Both the position numbers and the translations under genes were made by a program. Below the pieces are notes generated by a model. The model saw only the letters and a program-made list of their open reading frames with translations, searched no databases and was not told the origin of the DNA. Shown here in pieces: positions 40,938-52,633 of a stretch of 64,000 nucleotides of DNA (its first letter is position 1; each line of letters opens with the position of its first letter). Origin of the DNA: Rhyacophila brunnea (lineage: Eukaryota; Arthropoda; Insecta; Trichoptera; Rhyacophilidae); assembly GCA_022495005.1 (NCBI GenBank), contig JAGYXB010001010.1:806001-870000 (forward strand). Reading direction: 5' to 3'.

Positions 40938-43439
40938 TTAGTAAATTAAAATTGATTATAACACATGTAAAATCATATTGTTCGTACTTATGAACATATA
41001 GGTATATTAATAAGCTATGTTAGACATATTTATTTTATAAGATTGGTTCGTAGTATGATAGCCTGTTCTAAAATCGCAAAATACCAGCATGCATAGGGTT
41101 ACGGGATGAACACATCCATCGGAATTGCAAACCTTACATCTTGACAGTTTGACATATAACTATTATAATCTAAAAAAACAATAAATTAAGTACTAGACTA
41201 AATTGGCTTTTAAAAATGTGTTGTGTGGATATTAAAGTAGAGTCACGCAATAATAAATTGTAGTTTTAATTAGAAATGCTGATATTTTGTGAGTGACAAC
41301 GAGACACGCTAATGGCGGGCAATTATTTTATGAGAAACTTGAAGATATTAATTAATATTAATTCAAATAATTATTTCACTAATTTCATAAATGTAAGTTT
41401 TTATAGCGGTGGAACTTTTATGATACGAGTATAATGACACTGGTAGCCAAATATGCATTAGCGGTAAGTTGTAACTTTAATTGTGGGAAATTTGAATCCA
41501 ATATTTTATTGGTTTTGTCATTTATATATTTTTTAAATTAGTTATTCATTAAATCCTTTTGGTGCATATTTGAGATGCTGAAGATTACTTTTTTTAAAGA
41601 GCCTAACCTAATTATGACCGTAAAGTCCCTTACGCGCTTTTAACTTACTCGTAACATAATATTCTATACTATTCAGTACTAAAATCACATAATAAAATAA
41701 CGTCAGAAGATTATTATTATCTAATCCTTTAACAAGACAAATAAACCTAGAACCGAGACTACGTATGGTTTGCTGTTTCTTCCTCTCATTTTTTATGGTA
41801 TGGGTATATAATATAATGTAAACTAAATAATGAAACATTGCGGGGAGTTAAGAGCTTCACTATATATACGTATTTCTAAAGTCCCTTAGACTGATGGAAT
41901 GACTAATATTGACATCCTCGAACGAAAGGAAAAAGACCGAGAAGGATGAGAGGATTCGTGACGTGACGTATGTCACATTAAAACATGACAAAAGTAAATT
42001 ATTCTCCAGCTGATTATTTAATACATCAGTACATATCAATACAAGTACATACAATTAATACATCACAGAAAAAGACACTGCATTTAATGGCTATTATGGA
42101 ATTAATATCATAATTGGTAAAAGTTCAATAAAAGGTCGCTTTGATTGTGGCTGACCTCTGATATTGGATATCAGAAATAATTATTCATCATAAAACTCAA
42201 ATGTATCAAGTGACCAGTTTCTCAGTTGGCTAACTCCCAAGATATACACCGAATTGTTTGAGACAATAAAAACTTACTATCTAAGGTTCAAAATAACAAT
42301 AGAAGTAGCCAAACAAGGAATCTTGCCGATATTAATATCCGAGACCTGGGTAGCTAAAGACGCTGCAACACTCACAGTAAACCATTGAAGGGAATTTCTA
42401 ATTTGTTTTGCTATGGTATATTATGCAGTTAAATGTGTTGAGACGTGGCCAATAGATGAAGTAAAATACTGCCCAATTATAAAAAATACAATCCTAATGT
42501 AAATATTGATTTATATATGTTATGACTTATTAAATACCGCGATTTTTAAATTAATAACAAATATTATTAACATATGTCTGAAATTTGTTTGACCCTACGC
42601 CTTGTGACATTGGCCACATTAAAGGTTATTACAAAAATAACGTCTGGGGAGACTGCGTAATGTGTGTATTTACACTCATAAAATTTCCAAGAGAGTCTAA
42701 TCTGAAAATTTGTAAGGAATTCAAGAAATCGCAGAAATTCCTGAGCAGCCACTGACTGCCGAGTGTAATGGAGATATTTTCGATTAAATGCAACGACCTG
42801 TGAGATAGTGCTGCTATTTTTGGAAACGCTTTACTTCATTCACTTTTTTATAAGAAAACTTATTAGGTACTTAGTATATTCGTTTTAAGTTTTAAAAGAA
42901 AACTAAATCACTCTAATCGTCTTAAGAACTCGTATAAAGAATGATATTATAAATTTAATCTATTAACATTTCATTTAGTAGCACGATTTAAATGAGATTA
43001 AAACTTTCTACGAAAACATTCCAGGACCTCTCGTTATAAATGAATTATGTATTTTTAAGTTGTGTATATAAATTTGCGTTAAAGTAATTTAGTATGCATT
43101 TCAGTCACACAGAAGAATAATATTTAAATAATAAAACACAAAATACGAATAAAATTATTATAACAATGAATATGCAAGTTAAATAAAATTTTAAAATGCA
43201 TAACTGGGTTCAAAATACTAGTCAAAAGCGTTGAAAATTCTCATCCTATCAATATGTACAATTATTACGATCCCAGAATAAGTATCATCATCATTGGTTT
43301 TGGCATTCAGCGGGTTTTTTTTTTGAAAATAGCCGATATATTGGATTATTTGTTAGGTTAGATTAGGTTTTTATTCTTGAATTCATGAATTTTGTCAAAA
43401 TCAGCTATGAAAAATGAATTAAAATCTAATAAAATAGGA
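40938..43439. other. Noncoding AT-rich stretch
   Basis: No exon or bounded repeat identified. The minus frames at 41608-42054 and 42567-42752 lack coding bias. Confidence 0.45.
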
Positions 43440-43712
43440 GACTGTAGTATACGGTCATCTCTTTTCCGGTAATAAAGCTCACGGCTAACTGCGCCTCGGT
43501 GAAATGTTTTACGTAAAATTTACATGTAACCGTCATACATTGGTAGGGACAAAGAGCACTAAACGACCATATTGACGCCTTAAAACCCGCTGGATAGACG
43601 AACTCATAACGTTCGGTGGATTACCTGACAGCGAAGAACTAAAGACTGAATAGAGTGGGAGGAGCTTGGGAAGGCTTTCATCCAGCAGTGGATCGACCCT
43701 GTTAGATGATGT
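43440..43712 (+). mobile_element. Non-LTR retrotransposon 3' end
   Basis: Ends with the frame GKAFIQQWIDPVR then TGA, the typical last residues of an insect non-LTR reverse transcriptase, followed by GATGATGTTGA. CGCTGGATAGACGAACTCAT aligns inverted with the copies at 690, 45618 and 62816. 5'-truncated. Confidence 0.75.
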
Positions 43713-43762
43713 TGAATATGCATATATGTCATTTATAAAGTTGGTAACCAGTTAGTTTAATG

Positions 43763-44431
43763 TAGGGATTGCAATACCGGTATTCCAGTATTTATCAATA
43801 CCGAAATACCGGTTTTAAAAATACAAAATACCGGAATTTTCGGTATTAAGAAAGCACACTCGTTTTCGTTTTTGAAAATGAATTATAAGTAATGTGCTAC
43901 TAAAATGCAAATATATTGAGTGAATCCAACAGAGGTGAAAAAATAAAAAACAAATTGCATCAAATATATTTAAGTACTTATATAAGTAATTGTCGCGATG
44001 AATTATCATAATATTATTTCGAAATAGAAAACATTCGTGACAAAAATGTTCAATAATTATTCTATAATTATTGATGACTGCAAGCGTTGAATTTAAGAAG
44101 CTTTTCCTGCAGCCGGGACTTATTTGCACTTGATGAACTTTTGTGGGCTTTAGTTAAAATTATCAATATATTCAAATTATTTGTAAAAAATCACTAGTTC
44201 TACAATTATGATGAATACACATTATTTTTAAATGTCAACATAATAAATGTAGGTACCTATGTAGGTTTTTGCTATAAAATAATATTTTAAAAAGTTTTTA
44301 ATAGCTATATTTATTGATAAGCACCTACTTCTGTTTTTTTAATGTTTATAAATACCGGTATTAATAACGGTATTCAATATGAAATACCGAAAAACCGGTA
44401 TTGACATTTTCATTCGGTATTGCAATTCCTA
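43763..44431. mobile_element. hAT-like nonautonomous element, 669 bp
   Basis: Terminal inverted repeats TAGGGATTGCAATACCGG and TAGGAATTGCAATACCGA (2 of 18 differ) are flanked by GTTTAATG (43755-43762) and GTTTTATG (44432-44439), a 7-of-8 match to an 8-bp duplication. Multiple short palindromic ATACCGGTAT-type repeats fill both subterminal 80 bp. No transposase frame. Confidence 0.82.
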
Positions 44432-44942
44432 GTTTTATGTATCTTGGAAGATAGGTACACATTTTCGCTATAGCAGCGATCAAATGAGAGCAAATTCCTT
44501 AAGAGATAGAGAGTTAAACATATTATAATACTAACGTGATACACGTTTTGTAGATGTTAGGTTAGTTGAGCCAAATAATGATATAGATTAAATGATATGT
44601 CACAGATGTCGTCTTCATCTGTTGGAATAATTAATTGGTGAGTCGGGCACACTCCGGTTTTTGCGTCTTGATTCTTTGGTCTGGATTTGAAGTCAAGCGG
44701 AGTCAGAATTACTAACGACGCATCCTCGCTTGTCACTCGCTGCGTCAGCAAAAACGTTCAATGATGGATTTCCGGCCGCCATAAACGTTGACTTGCCTAA
44801 CTAATTATCCGGCGAAAAGAAACAAATAACCCACCCCAACGCTTTTAGACAATTTGTGAATAGATTTTTTAAATAAACTTTGACATAGATCTATTAATAT
44901 CACATCTTTACCAACCTTAAAGCAACATCACTTAGTCACTAT

Positions 44943-45577
44943 TAGGAAATCCAATCCCGAGCCTAAATTTTGATCCCGGGATTTCGGGATTACAATTTGA
45001 CGATCCCGGGATTAGTATTTTTTTGATAGTTTATATTACTTAAATTGTTATATATGTATACAATAACATTGATAAAATCGGTCAAAAATGTCTAGTATAA
45101 TTTATACTATTTAATACATATTATGTTGTTAATATTGTGTTCGTTCAATCTTGGAAATACATAGGTTAATGAAGTCAATAATATCAATTAATCAATGAGA
45201 AAATTAAAAATTCATTCATAAAATGCGGCGTAGAAACAAGTGCGTGCCTGCACGTCCGTGGCAATGGCGGTTAGACGCCGTCTAGTTCCGTTTAGTGATA
45301 TCTAACTGGTTATTAAATAAATGGATTTATTATTTTTTTGATGTTGTTACGATTGCACATGGCAGCAAACATGTGTATTTATTATCCGTGAGCATCCAGC
45401 GATTCCACCTGTGACATGTGCAGGTACATACACGTCGCTAACATAATGATTTTGTACACATACCAATTGATTATGATTAATAAAAAAATCAATCCCCAAA
45501 GTTTCGGGATTGTGTTTACTAATCCCGGGATTCAAAGGAGTCGAAAATTGTCCAAGATCCCAGGATTTAATTCCCTT
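44943..45577. mobile_element. hAT-like nonautonomous element with ATCCCGGGAT repeats, 635 bp
   Basis: Ends TAGGAAATCCAATCCCG and (complement of the right end) AAGGGAATTAAATCCTG are related, and flanks GTCACTAT and GTTTCTAT match at 6 of 8. GATCCCGGGAT-type palindromes recur near both ends, as in the ATACCGGTAT family. Boundaries are inferred. Confidence 0.65.
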
Positions 45578-45617
45578 GTTTCTATATTAGGTCTATATAA
45601 TATTATTATAATGGTTA

Positions 45618-45840
45618 TCAGTGGTGTCGATACACTGTTGGATGAAAGCTTACCCTTGCTCCTTCAACTTTTCTCGATCGCTTGATAAGTTCGTCGATCC
45701 AGCGAGCTTTAGAATGGACGTTTAGTACCCGTTGAATACCACTTTATGACTGCGTTAGTTGTTTAGCGATTACCGTTACCGACACGTCGGCCTTTTGGCA
45801 TTTTATTATCTCGGTGATCTCTGTCACCAGGGAACGGGCA
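45618..45840 (-). mobile_element. Non-LTR retrotransposon 3'-end fragment
   Basis: GTGTCGATACACTGTTGGAT, CGTCGATCCAGCGAGCTTTA and CTCGGTGATCTCTGTCAC correspond to blocks at 690 and 62816. The CAT-rich tail is lost. Confidence 0.65.
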
Positions 45841-46322
45841 AGGAGAAGCAGGACACCGATCTCTAGTAAGGAAGAATACGGGATAAATTTAAACACGTAT
45901 CAAGAATACGTTATACCTACGTCGCATACTGACAACTGCTATAATAGGTTTAATATGCAATGATGCTCATATAATATTGGTCTATTACGCACGCTATTGT
46001 ACGTCTATAATGCGTGGTTCATTTTCGTAGGACACGCACATTTAAAACCCTGCGTCAAAATTTACTATATTGGTATAATTATAACCTATCGGAATTCTAT
46101 TTATTATCTGTTCGGTGTCTGTCATGTACTCTTTTCTGCCTCTTTATCCATTGGTTTATTTTGAAGTTATGCCCAAAATGCACGATTCATGTTGTGTTAC
46201 TCATAGTTTGCGGATCTTTCTTACATTAAGTGTTCATGTTTCACATGCAATGATTGAATACTTTATACGTTAGCTGTAATAGGAGGTCGCTATTGGAAAT
46301 AATATTAAGAAGCCCAAATGCG

Positions 46323-46714
46323 TATCCGGAAATTTGTACGTAAACAGTTCACCACAGGACACTTATTCGTGCGCCGCAGTACGTGAAACATGAGTTCGTG
46401 TAACATTTAATCAAATGACGAGTTCTTCGTTGAACATTTCACCGTGGAGTATATTTTTGTACGTATGCTAAAACATGTGGAGATGTCTTTACTAGGTTAG
46501 GTTAGGTTAGGTTAGGGTTAATCTAATTGGAACAGTACTATTTGCAAACTATCGACGCATTTTGAGATACGTACAAATGTATTCTACGGTGAAATGTTCA
46601 ACGAAGAACTCGTCATTTGATAAAATGTTATACGAACTCATGTTTCACGTACTGCGGCGCATGAATAAGTATTCCACGATGAACTGCATAATTATGTACA
46701 ACTTACATGTAACC
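46323..46714. mobile_element. Long hairpin element (Mutator-like or foldback), 392 bp
   Basis: Arms 46345-46467 and 46565-46686 are inverted copies of about 122 bp, sharing CAGTACGTGAAACATGAGTT, GACGAGTTCTTCGTTGAACA and TTTCACCGT. An 11-bp direct repeat GCCCAAATGCG (46312-46322, 46715-46725) flanks the unit, a size typical of Mutator-like target duplications. The loop contains a TTAGG array. Not coding. Confidence 0.7.
46493..46520 (+). repeat. Interstitial TTAGG array
   Basis: Five TAGGT units and a GGGTTA end. TTAGG is the ancestral insect telomere repeat. It lies almost exactly at the centre of the hairpin element. Confidence 0.85.
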
Positions 46715-46904
46715 GCCCAAATGCGCTTCACGCAGATATCGAGCAATCTCGTCATTATACAGTTCCTGACATATCTGTGTTTAAACTGTAAATGGGATTT
46801 TATCTATTTTCAGTTTGCTCAGATATTTTGAATTCGATATACCGACACACACATTACACACAAAGAAAACTTTTAATCTAACAGTATTGTGTTAATAAAC
46901 TATT

Positions 46905-47140
46905 TCTTTTATTCATCGAATATGACACAAGATTTCAGTATGTAATTTTCTATGTACTGAATATACATAATTTAAAAATATTTCATGCATATAAAAACTA
47001 CAAAAAATCATTTTGTAGAAAGAAATACGACACCCGACGGGACTTGAGCATTGAAAATTAAAGCAACGTGAATCTTATTGAATCACGACAATTTGAACTA
47101 GTACTTGTTACATGAAATGCTTATCAAATTGCGTTATAAT
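46905..47140 (-). mobile_element. tRNA-derived SINE, family A
   Basis: Reverse complement gives AAGTCCCGTCGGGTGTCGTA, AATGATTTTTTGTAG, AAATTATGTATATTCAGTAC and the terminal GATGAATAAA. This is the best-preserved 3' end of the family. Confidence 0.7.
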
Positions 47141-47179
47141 ATTGGCTATCGGTTTTTGTATGTTAAATTAAGGTAGGTA

Positions 47180-47340
47180 TCAATTAATTCCTTAATTACT
47201 AACCGACGTCGCGGATCCAGCAGATCCAGGTTAAAGTGCCGTCGGGTATCGTATTTTTTTTCTACAAAATGATTTTTTCTAGTGTGCATAATATGCATGA
47301 GATGTTTTCAAATTATGTATATTCTAATAGTATTGGGTAT
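47180..47340 (+). mobile_element. tRNA-derived SINE, family A
   Basis: GATCCAGGTTAAAGTGCCGT, CGGGTATCGTATTTTTTTTC and GAGATGTTTTCAAATTATGT mark a plus-strand copy facing away from the preceding one, with CGTCGCGGATCCAGC in the head. Confidence 0.7.
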
Positions 47341-48191
47341 TTATGATGGGCTTATTTTTACAATTTGTATATAAATCTTTATTAGGTACACATATTTTGT
47401 AACCCCAATCATACATTTTATTTCAATGAGCGGTAATTACTCGTATAGGTATTAGATTTTTTTACTCAACGCAACTCTTTTACGCAAGCACTCACCCGGA
47501 AGGTAAAAAACGTGGTCCTCTCAACGTTTTATCTTGAATTGTAATATTATGTATGTTTTGGATGTTTTTTAGTATTATGTTTTTTCTAATAATAAAGAAT
47601 CTAAAATACTTAGTCTTCAGTATTGAATAAAAAAATTGTCTTTTTTCAACATTTTCCTATTTTTTGACAGTTTAGTCCATTATATTACATTGATGACTGT
47701 TTTTTAACTTGTTTTTTCAAACAATTTTTGAAATAAAATAAAATATTAAACAAAACGATCGGTGAATATTTTTACATTGATCAAACAATTTTATTAACAA
47801 TACTTAAGGCAGAATTATTTTTAAAAACACGTAAAACTAAAATTCCATGTATTTTCTGATATTTTAAAAACTCAACAAATTTCGCTGGTGGACTGGTAGC
47901 AAGATATGGAACAAAGGAAAACATTTACATTTATTAAGGAAGAAACATGCCAAAAATAATACAGTTAAGCAAATTTAAATCAGTTACCATTTATAAAGGA
48001 TGTTTTAACAAAGAAATAATGTAGAAATTAGATAAATCTCAATTTCAGCAGAACGCCTAAACTAAACTTTATCACATAGGTAATGCCGGTATATTTGACT
48101 ATTTTTTACTCACCTTATAATATTATTATTAACTTCAATCATTAGGCTCAATATGTTATCATATTTTTATTTCTTTCTGTTCCATATCCGT

Positions 48192-48262
48192 TATCGGACG
48201 TTGGCGATGATTTCGGCTACTTTTCCCTGTCTGAGGGGATGTCCAGGAGTAACGTACTGAGT
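48192..48262 (-). pseudogene. Possible C-terminal coding remnant
   Basis: A minus-strand frame reads RPVGTQYVTPGHPLRQGKVA then EIIANVR and a stop. It looks like a real protein end, possibly of a retroelement (IIANVR is reminiscent of LINE termini), but I cannot place it with certainty. Confidence 0.35.
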
Positions 48263-48729
48263 TCCAACCGGTCTCTAGATTCTTGACCCAGAAAATAATT
48301 TTTCATAATCATTTTTCATCCATTATCATGTCTTGGCCTTTTTAACAACTTTTTACAAAGTGAACGCTTTCCAATTGCTTGGCTAAGCATTCTTAAATCT
48401 CCCATAGCGCACTCCAATCATCTCAGTATCGGTCGTTCACGTATTTTCTATTGCTCTCCGGGGATGCGCACATAGCCCGTGTTGCCGGTAACTTAGACAT
48501 TATATGCACGTGGATTCCAGTGCAGTCTGCAGATGCATACACATAATATAAATTTTATTTAATTTTTCAACTGATTTTTTCGGTAATTTCTCATGTACCA
48601 GATACTTATGAAATAGAAGATCAGGTGGTCGAATCACGAGGTCCAATTGTTTTTATCATCCTTGTGTCATCCGATGCTGGAGGAGAGCCACCATCAAGTC
48701 GATCATTACTTTTATTGTCTGCTAGAGTA

Positions 48730-48960
48730 TACGTTTTATAACTTTTTTGCACCATTACTACACTGATTCGCCTCTTTTCCTGATTACCTAGCATACAATG
48801 TAATAAAATAATAAGCACTTTTATTAATATAATATGTACCTGGTAATAAGAAAATAAATAGATAATATATTATGTAAAAAAAATATTTTTAGAATATATT
48901 ACATAATTTTCATCCTAGAGCCGGAGTGCAAACTTATGAAGCATATTATACCCTACCTGG
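48730..48960 (-). repeat. 0.23-kb dispersed repeat, copy 1 (retroelement 3' region)
   Basis: TAGATAATATATTATGTAAA, TTTTAGAATATATTACAT and AGAGCCGGAGTGCAAACTTA match 60735-60962 in order. It follows directly, on the minus strand, a reverse-transcriptase C-terminal remnant, so it is probably that element's 3' untranslated region. Confidence 0.7.
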
Positions 48961-49140
48961 AATTATTCAGTGGAGCAGCACTTTTACCAATCACGCAGTT
49001 ATTAAGCGACAAACCGTGGCGTCATTCTCTGCTACGTTTACGGTTGATTTTTCCATGGATAAGTTTTGAAATGCTGTACGTTTGACCTCTAATAATATGA
49101 CCATGGCAAATACTGTAGTTTTCTGCAGTAGTATCACGCG
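48960..49140 (-). pseudogene. Non-LTR reverse transcriptase C-terminal remnant
   Basis: A minus-strand frame reads GHIIRGQTYSISKLIHGKIN, then RKRSRE, a TGA where arginine is expected, and RHGLSLNNCVIGKSA. This fits the family pattern GHIxRG...LIxGKIxGKRSRGRRR..WL.NL. Upstream (49140-49230) only traces such as VDVLKQIGKDLK remain. Confidence 0.65.
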
Positions 49141-50019
49141 TATCTTCAGGTCTTTTCCGATTTGTTTGAGGACGTCAACATTTATAAATGTATCAGTTCA
49201 AAAATAGTCGAGGATATCTTTCCGTGATATAGCATTCATATCCACATGGCATATAAAGGGATTGGGAGGATATTATATTATAATTTAGAATTAATGTTAC
49301 AATTATATACTTACTTGCATACCATAATACCTACTAATTATCATATTTAGTCGAAACTATTAAAATTAACAAAAAACAATATATTATTAAAGATGGTTTA
49401 TCGTTACTTTACATTTTAATAATGATTTAATTTATTTTGATTTTATAACGGTACTTGTATAAATATCGAGTGATCGATACAACGAGCAGAGATTAAACTA
49501 TGAGATTTCTTAGTCCTTACCCTAGATAAGTTTAATTTTTAAGTAAACTTATTTTTTACCAGTACGTCCAATACATATTATGTATTGAATTAATTTTCTT
49601 TAAATTACGCTACTAAACTCTGCCTATCTTAATACTGAGTGTGCCTCGTTTAAGTAGTATACATTAAACTTTTTTATGTTAAAAAAAATTACGATGCAAT
49701 TAAAAATTTAGCACCTGGGTTAAAACGTACCTACTATTAATGAACTAAGGACCTACTTTAAGTTTTTTTTTATATTACATGTAAAAACTACGTGATTAAT
49801 GAATACTTATACGTAATTGTCTGAAACATTTGTATTTTTTGCCTAGTTTAATGAGTGCTATTAGTGAAGAGACTCTTGTAAAATTACAACATTTATAATC
49901 TTTGATAAAAATAAAACTACTTTTAAGATTTACGCTAGACACAAAAACATTCTTTATATTCTCGCAGACGGCGATAAAAATATAAAAGTATTTAAAAAAT
50001 ATTCTAAATGCATTATTTG

Positions 50020-50175
50020 AAAACGCAGCGGGATGCGAACCCGTATTCACTGGATTCGCCCAAATGTTCTCTATAAATTAAACTATGTGCGGCCTATCTA
50101 ATTATGATAAAATTAACTAGTAGTTTTTACATTTCCGAAGCGCTTCACAAATTGCGTTAATTCGGCAATCGACTT
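50020..50175 (-). mobile_element. tRNA-derived SINE, family A, head region
   Basis: The clearest tRNA-like part of the family: B box GGTTCGCATCC on the minus strand (50041-50031), preceded by TAGATAGGCCGCACATAG and GGGCGAATCCAGTG. The tail after TTTTCAAATAATGC diverges. Confidence 0.6.
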
Positions 50176-50279
50176 TTTTATTTCAAATCAAAGTATCAAT
50201 TAATTGTCTTAATTACGGTATCAGTGGTTCTCCAAATTTTAGTACGTAGGTACTTGCACTTGCTAATAATTAAAAAAAA

Positions 50280-50385
50280 TATTTATTCTATTCAAGAATT
50301 GAGAATGTAATTTTGTTATTGAACATACATAATTTGACAACATATTGAAGATAAGTACTAGAAAATCTTTTTGAAAAAAATGATT
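50280..50385 (-). mobile_element. SINE family A tail fragment
   Basis: TTGAACATACATAATTTGAC, TAGAAAATCTTTTTGAAAAA and GAGAATGTAATTTTG are the reverse complement of the family tail. The head is missing. Confidence 0.6.
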
Positions 50386-50389
50386 GATA

Positions 50390-51800
50390 GATAATGTCTC
50401 TCAAATCTTATGAAATTATCGCTCTTTATATTCAGTCTTAATAAAAATTTAAATGCGTCTGACTTTATTATATTGGACCAAAAAAATCATTTGGAGAATA
50501 AGAAACATGTACGAAACGACTATTTTTACTTAATATTGTTTCAATTTGAGACCCCTGTCATCTCGGAAAACTAGTAAATCTACCTCTATTTTTGATACTA
50601 TCATTGCAACTTCTTTTTTTACTTTTTTATACAGTTTTGACAATAATTGTAACATTACATAAATTCAAACTCATATTAGAAATCTCATCACGTGAGTAAA
50701 ACGCTAATCATAAAGTAATGTAGGTATTTAATTTTTCTTCTATTTTATCATATTAATATTCTATTTAAATAGTTTTAAGCGACCCCGGTTTTGTCTTTCA
50801 ACATCTTCGTGCACTATGAATGTATATTCGTGATTAAAATTGCCAAAAGGTAAAACGCTGGACGTTAAAACAATTGACATGGAATAGTTAAAACTCCATC
50901 AAATACCCCTCTTCTCCTCGATTGTATTAATATTTATATATTATGGTAAATATCAGTTATAAATTATCATTAAGACGAACCATCAACTAAAAATTGAATC
51001 TCTTGAAAAATAGCAAATAATGTTAAGATATTATTATCCTGTAAAAAATAAATCGAGCTCCAAACCTACATACATTTTTGTTACTTACTTTATTTTGTGG
51101 ATTTGTTGTAAAACTTCTAAAATTAAAAATATCTCTAATGATATTTATAATTACTCAAAATGTAAGTATTCAATATAATATATAATAATATATTATTATG
51201 ATAATTGTGTTGAAAATTGAAAAGAGCTATCCATTACTTCATGCAAAGTTTCATAATAAAATTTTATAAACAATGCATTAAATTTATTGTATTTTTCGTT
51301 CTAACCATTACATATAATAACTATAATAATTATTATTATAAGATATAGTACGTCTATAATTAATAGATAGGTCATTTTGAATTCACCGCAATTTATTAAT
51401 TAATTCGAGTACATAATGAGTATTATAATTATGGTATAATTATTATGATGTTTCTGTTTTTAATCGTTTTAGATATTATTTTCATATGTTATTCCTGTAA
51501 TATATATATTCTATTTATATTCCGTTATCTGATTAGGGCTACGCGATTAAATAGGTGAATAAAAACATTAATATATTTTTAATGAAACTATTTTTATTCT
51601 TATTATTAGACATACATTTGGTAAATCTAAGACATATTAACATCTAAGCTCTATATTTTTAAGAAATATTCATACCTTGTTTACTGAAAACAAAATACCT
51701 AGCTTAATTTGAAAATTATTGACAAGTACCTACAAGTACGTACGTTAAAACTAAAATTTGTTGATGTCTTCACTAGTAATGAAAATTACTATTTTTAATT
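50390..51800. other. Noncoding AT-rich stretch
   Basis: Very AT-rich with many ATTATTAT-type runs and no feature I can support. Confidence 0.5.
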
Positions 51801-51812
51801 TAATTAAATTAA

Positions 51813-52466
51813 GGGGGGACGTGCGCCGCGTAGGTCAAAATTGAGATTTTATGTTGTTTTCAAATCATGATCCTGGACATTCCTTAAACGTTGTAGATAA
51901 GCTATTTATATAATTTTAAAGCCTTATTATCCTTTATATTTATTTTAAACATTTGATGACTGCATAAAGTATTTTTATTACATAAAATACTATTCTTTTT
52001 AATCTTTCGCTCTAATGTTTTAGAATAAAGTCATATTTTGGTACATCCATGTGCAGTGGTTTTTTGCATTTTTAAACGCATTTACAAAACCATTAATAAA
52101 ATTAATGTTAACATTATATAGTGACATATTTACGATAAAAAATTATATTTTATAATCTTTGTGATCCCAAATTTGACAAACATTAGGCATTTTATTATTA
52201 TAAAATAGACACGAATAACACATTTGAAGATAATTCTAAATATACTAATTATAAGCTATGCCTTTTTCCATTAAAATGTGATAAACATCCTACGAATAAT
52301 GTTTGCTTTATAGTAATTAGGCTTAGATAAGGCTTAAATAATAGATAATAAGGCTTCAAAATCATATAAATAGATTATGTAAAACGTTTATGGAATGTCC
52401 AGGGTTATGTTCTGAATATAACTACCATAAAAGCACCATTTTGACCTACGCTAAGCATGTGGGCCG
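51813..52466 (+). mobile_element. Internally deleted copy of the TTAA foldback element, 654 bp
   Basis: From GGGGGGACGTGC it follows the left arm of 22062-22740 for about 500 bp (ATCATGATCCTGGACATTCC, CTTTATTACA-type blocks, GATCCCAAATTTGACAAAC). It then jumps to the last 140 bp of the right arm and ends GCATGTGGGCCG. TTAA lies on both sides (51809-51812, 52467-52470). More diverged than the intact palindrome. Confidence 0.85.
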
Positions 52467-52633
52467 TTAACGTATTACAACAAAAAATATTTTTTGGAAT
52501 GCATAAATAGTGTTTTTATGCGGATTGATTGTTATTATTAAATTATAATAATTATTTCCATTTTAATATAGAAGCATCTTTACAATCTCTTCTGATGTTG
52601 TTCGGTTCTATTCAGAAAATCAAAAGGGAGATA

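Noticed and set aside
46493..46520. A true telomere or chromosome end
   Set aside because: Only five units, embedded inside a transposon-like hairpin with ordinary sequence on both sides.
48621..48818. Minus-strand 65-codon frame (DNKSNDRLDGGSPPASDD) as a host peptide
   Set aside because: It overlaps a dispersed repeat next to a LINE remnant and has no conserved domain or splice context I can see.
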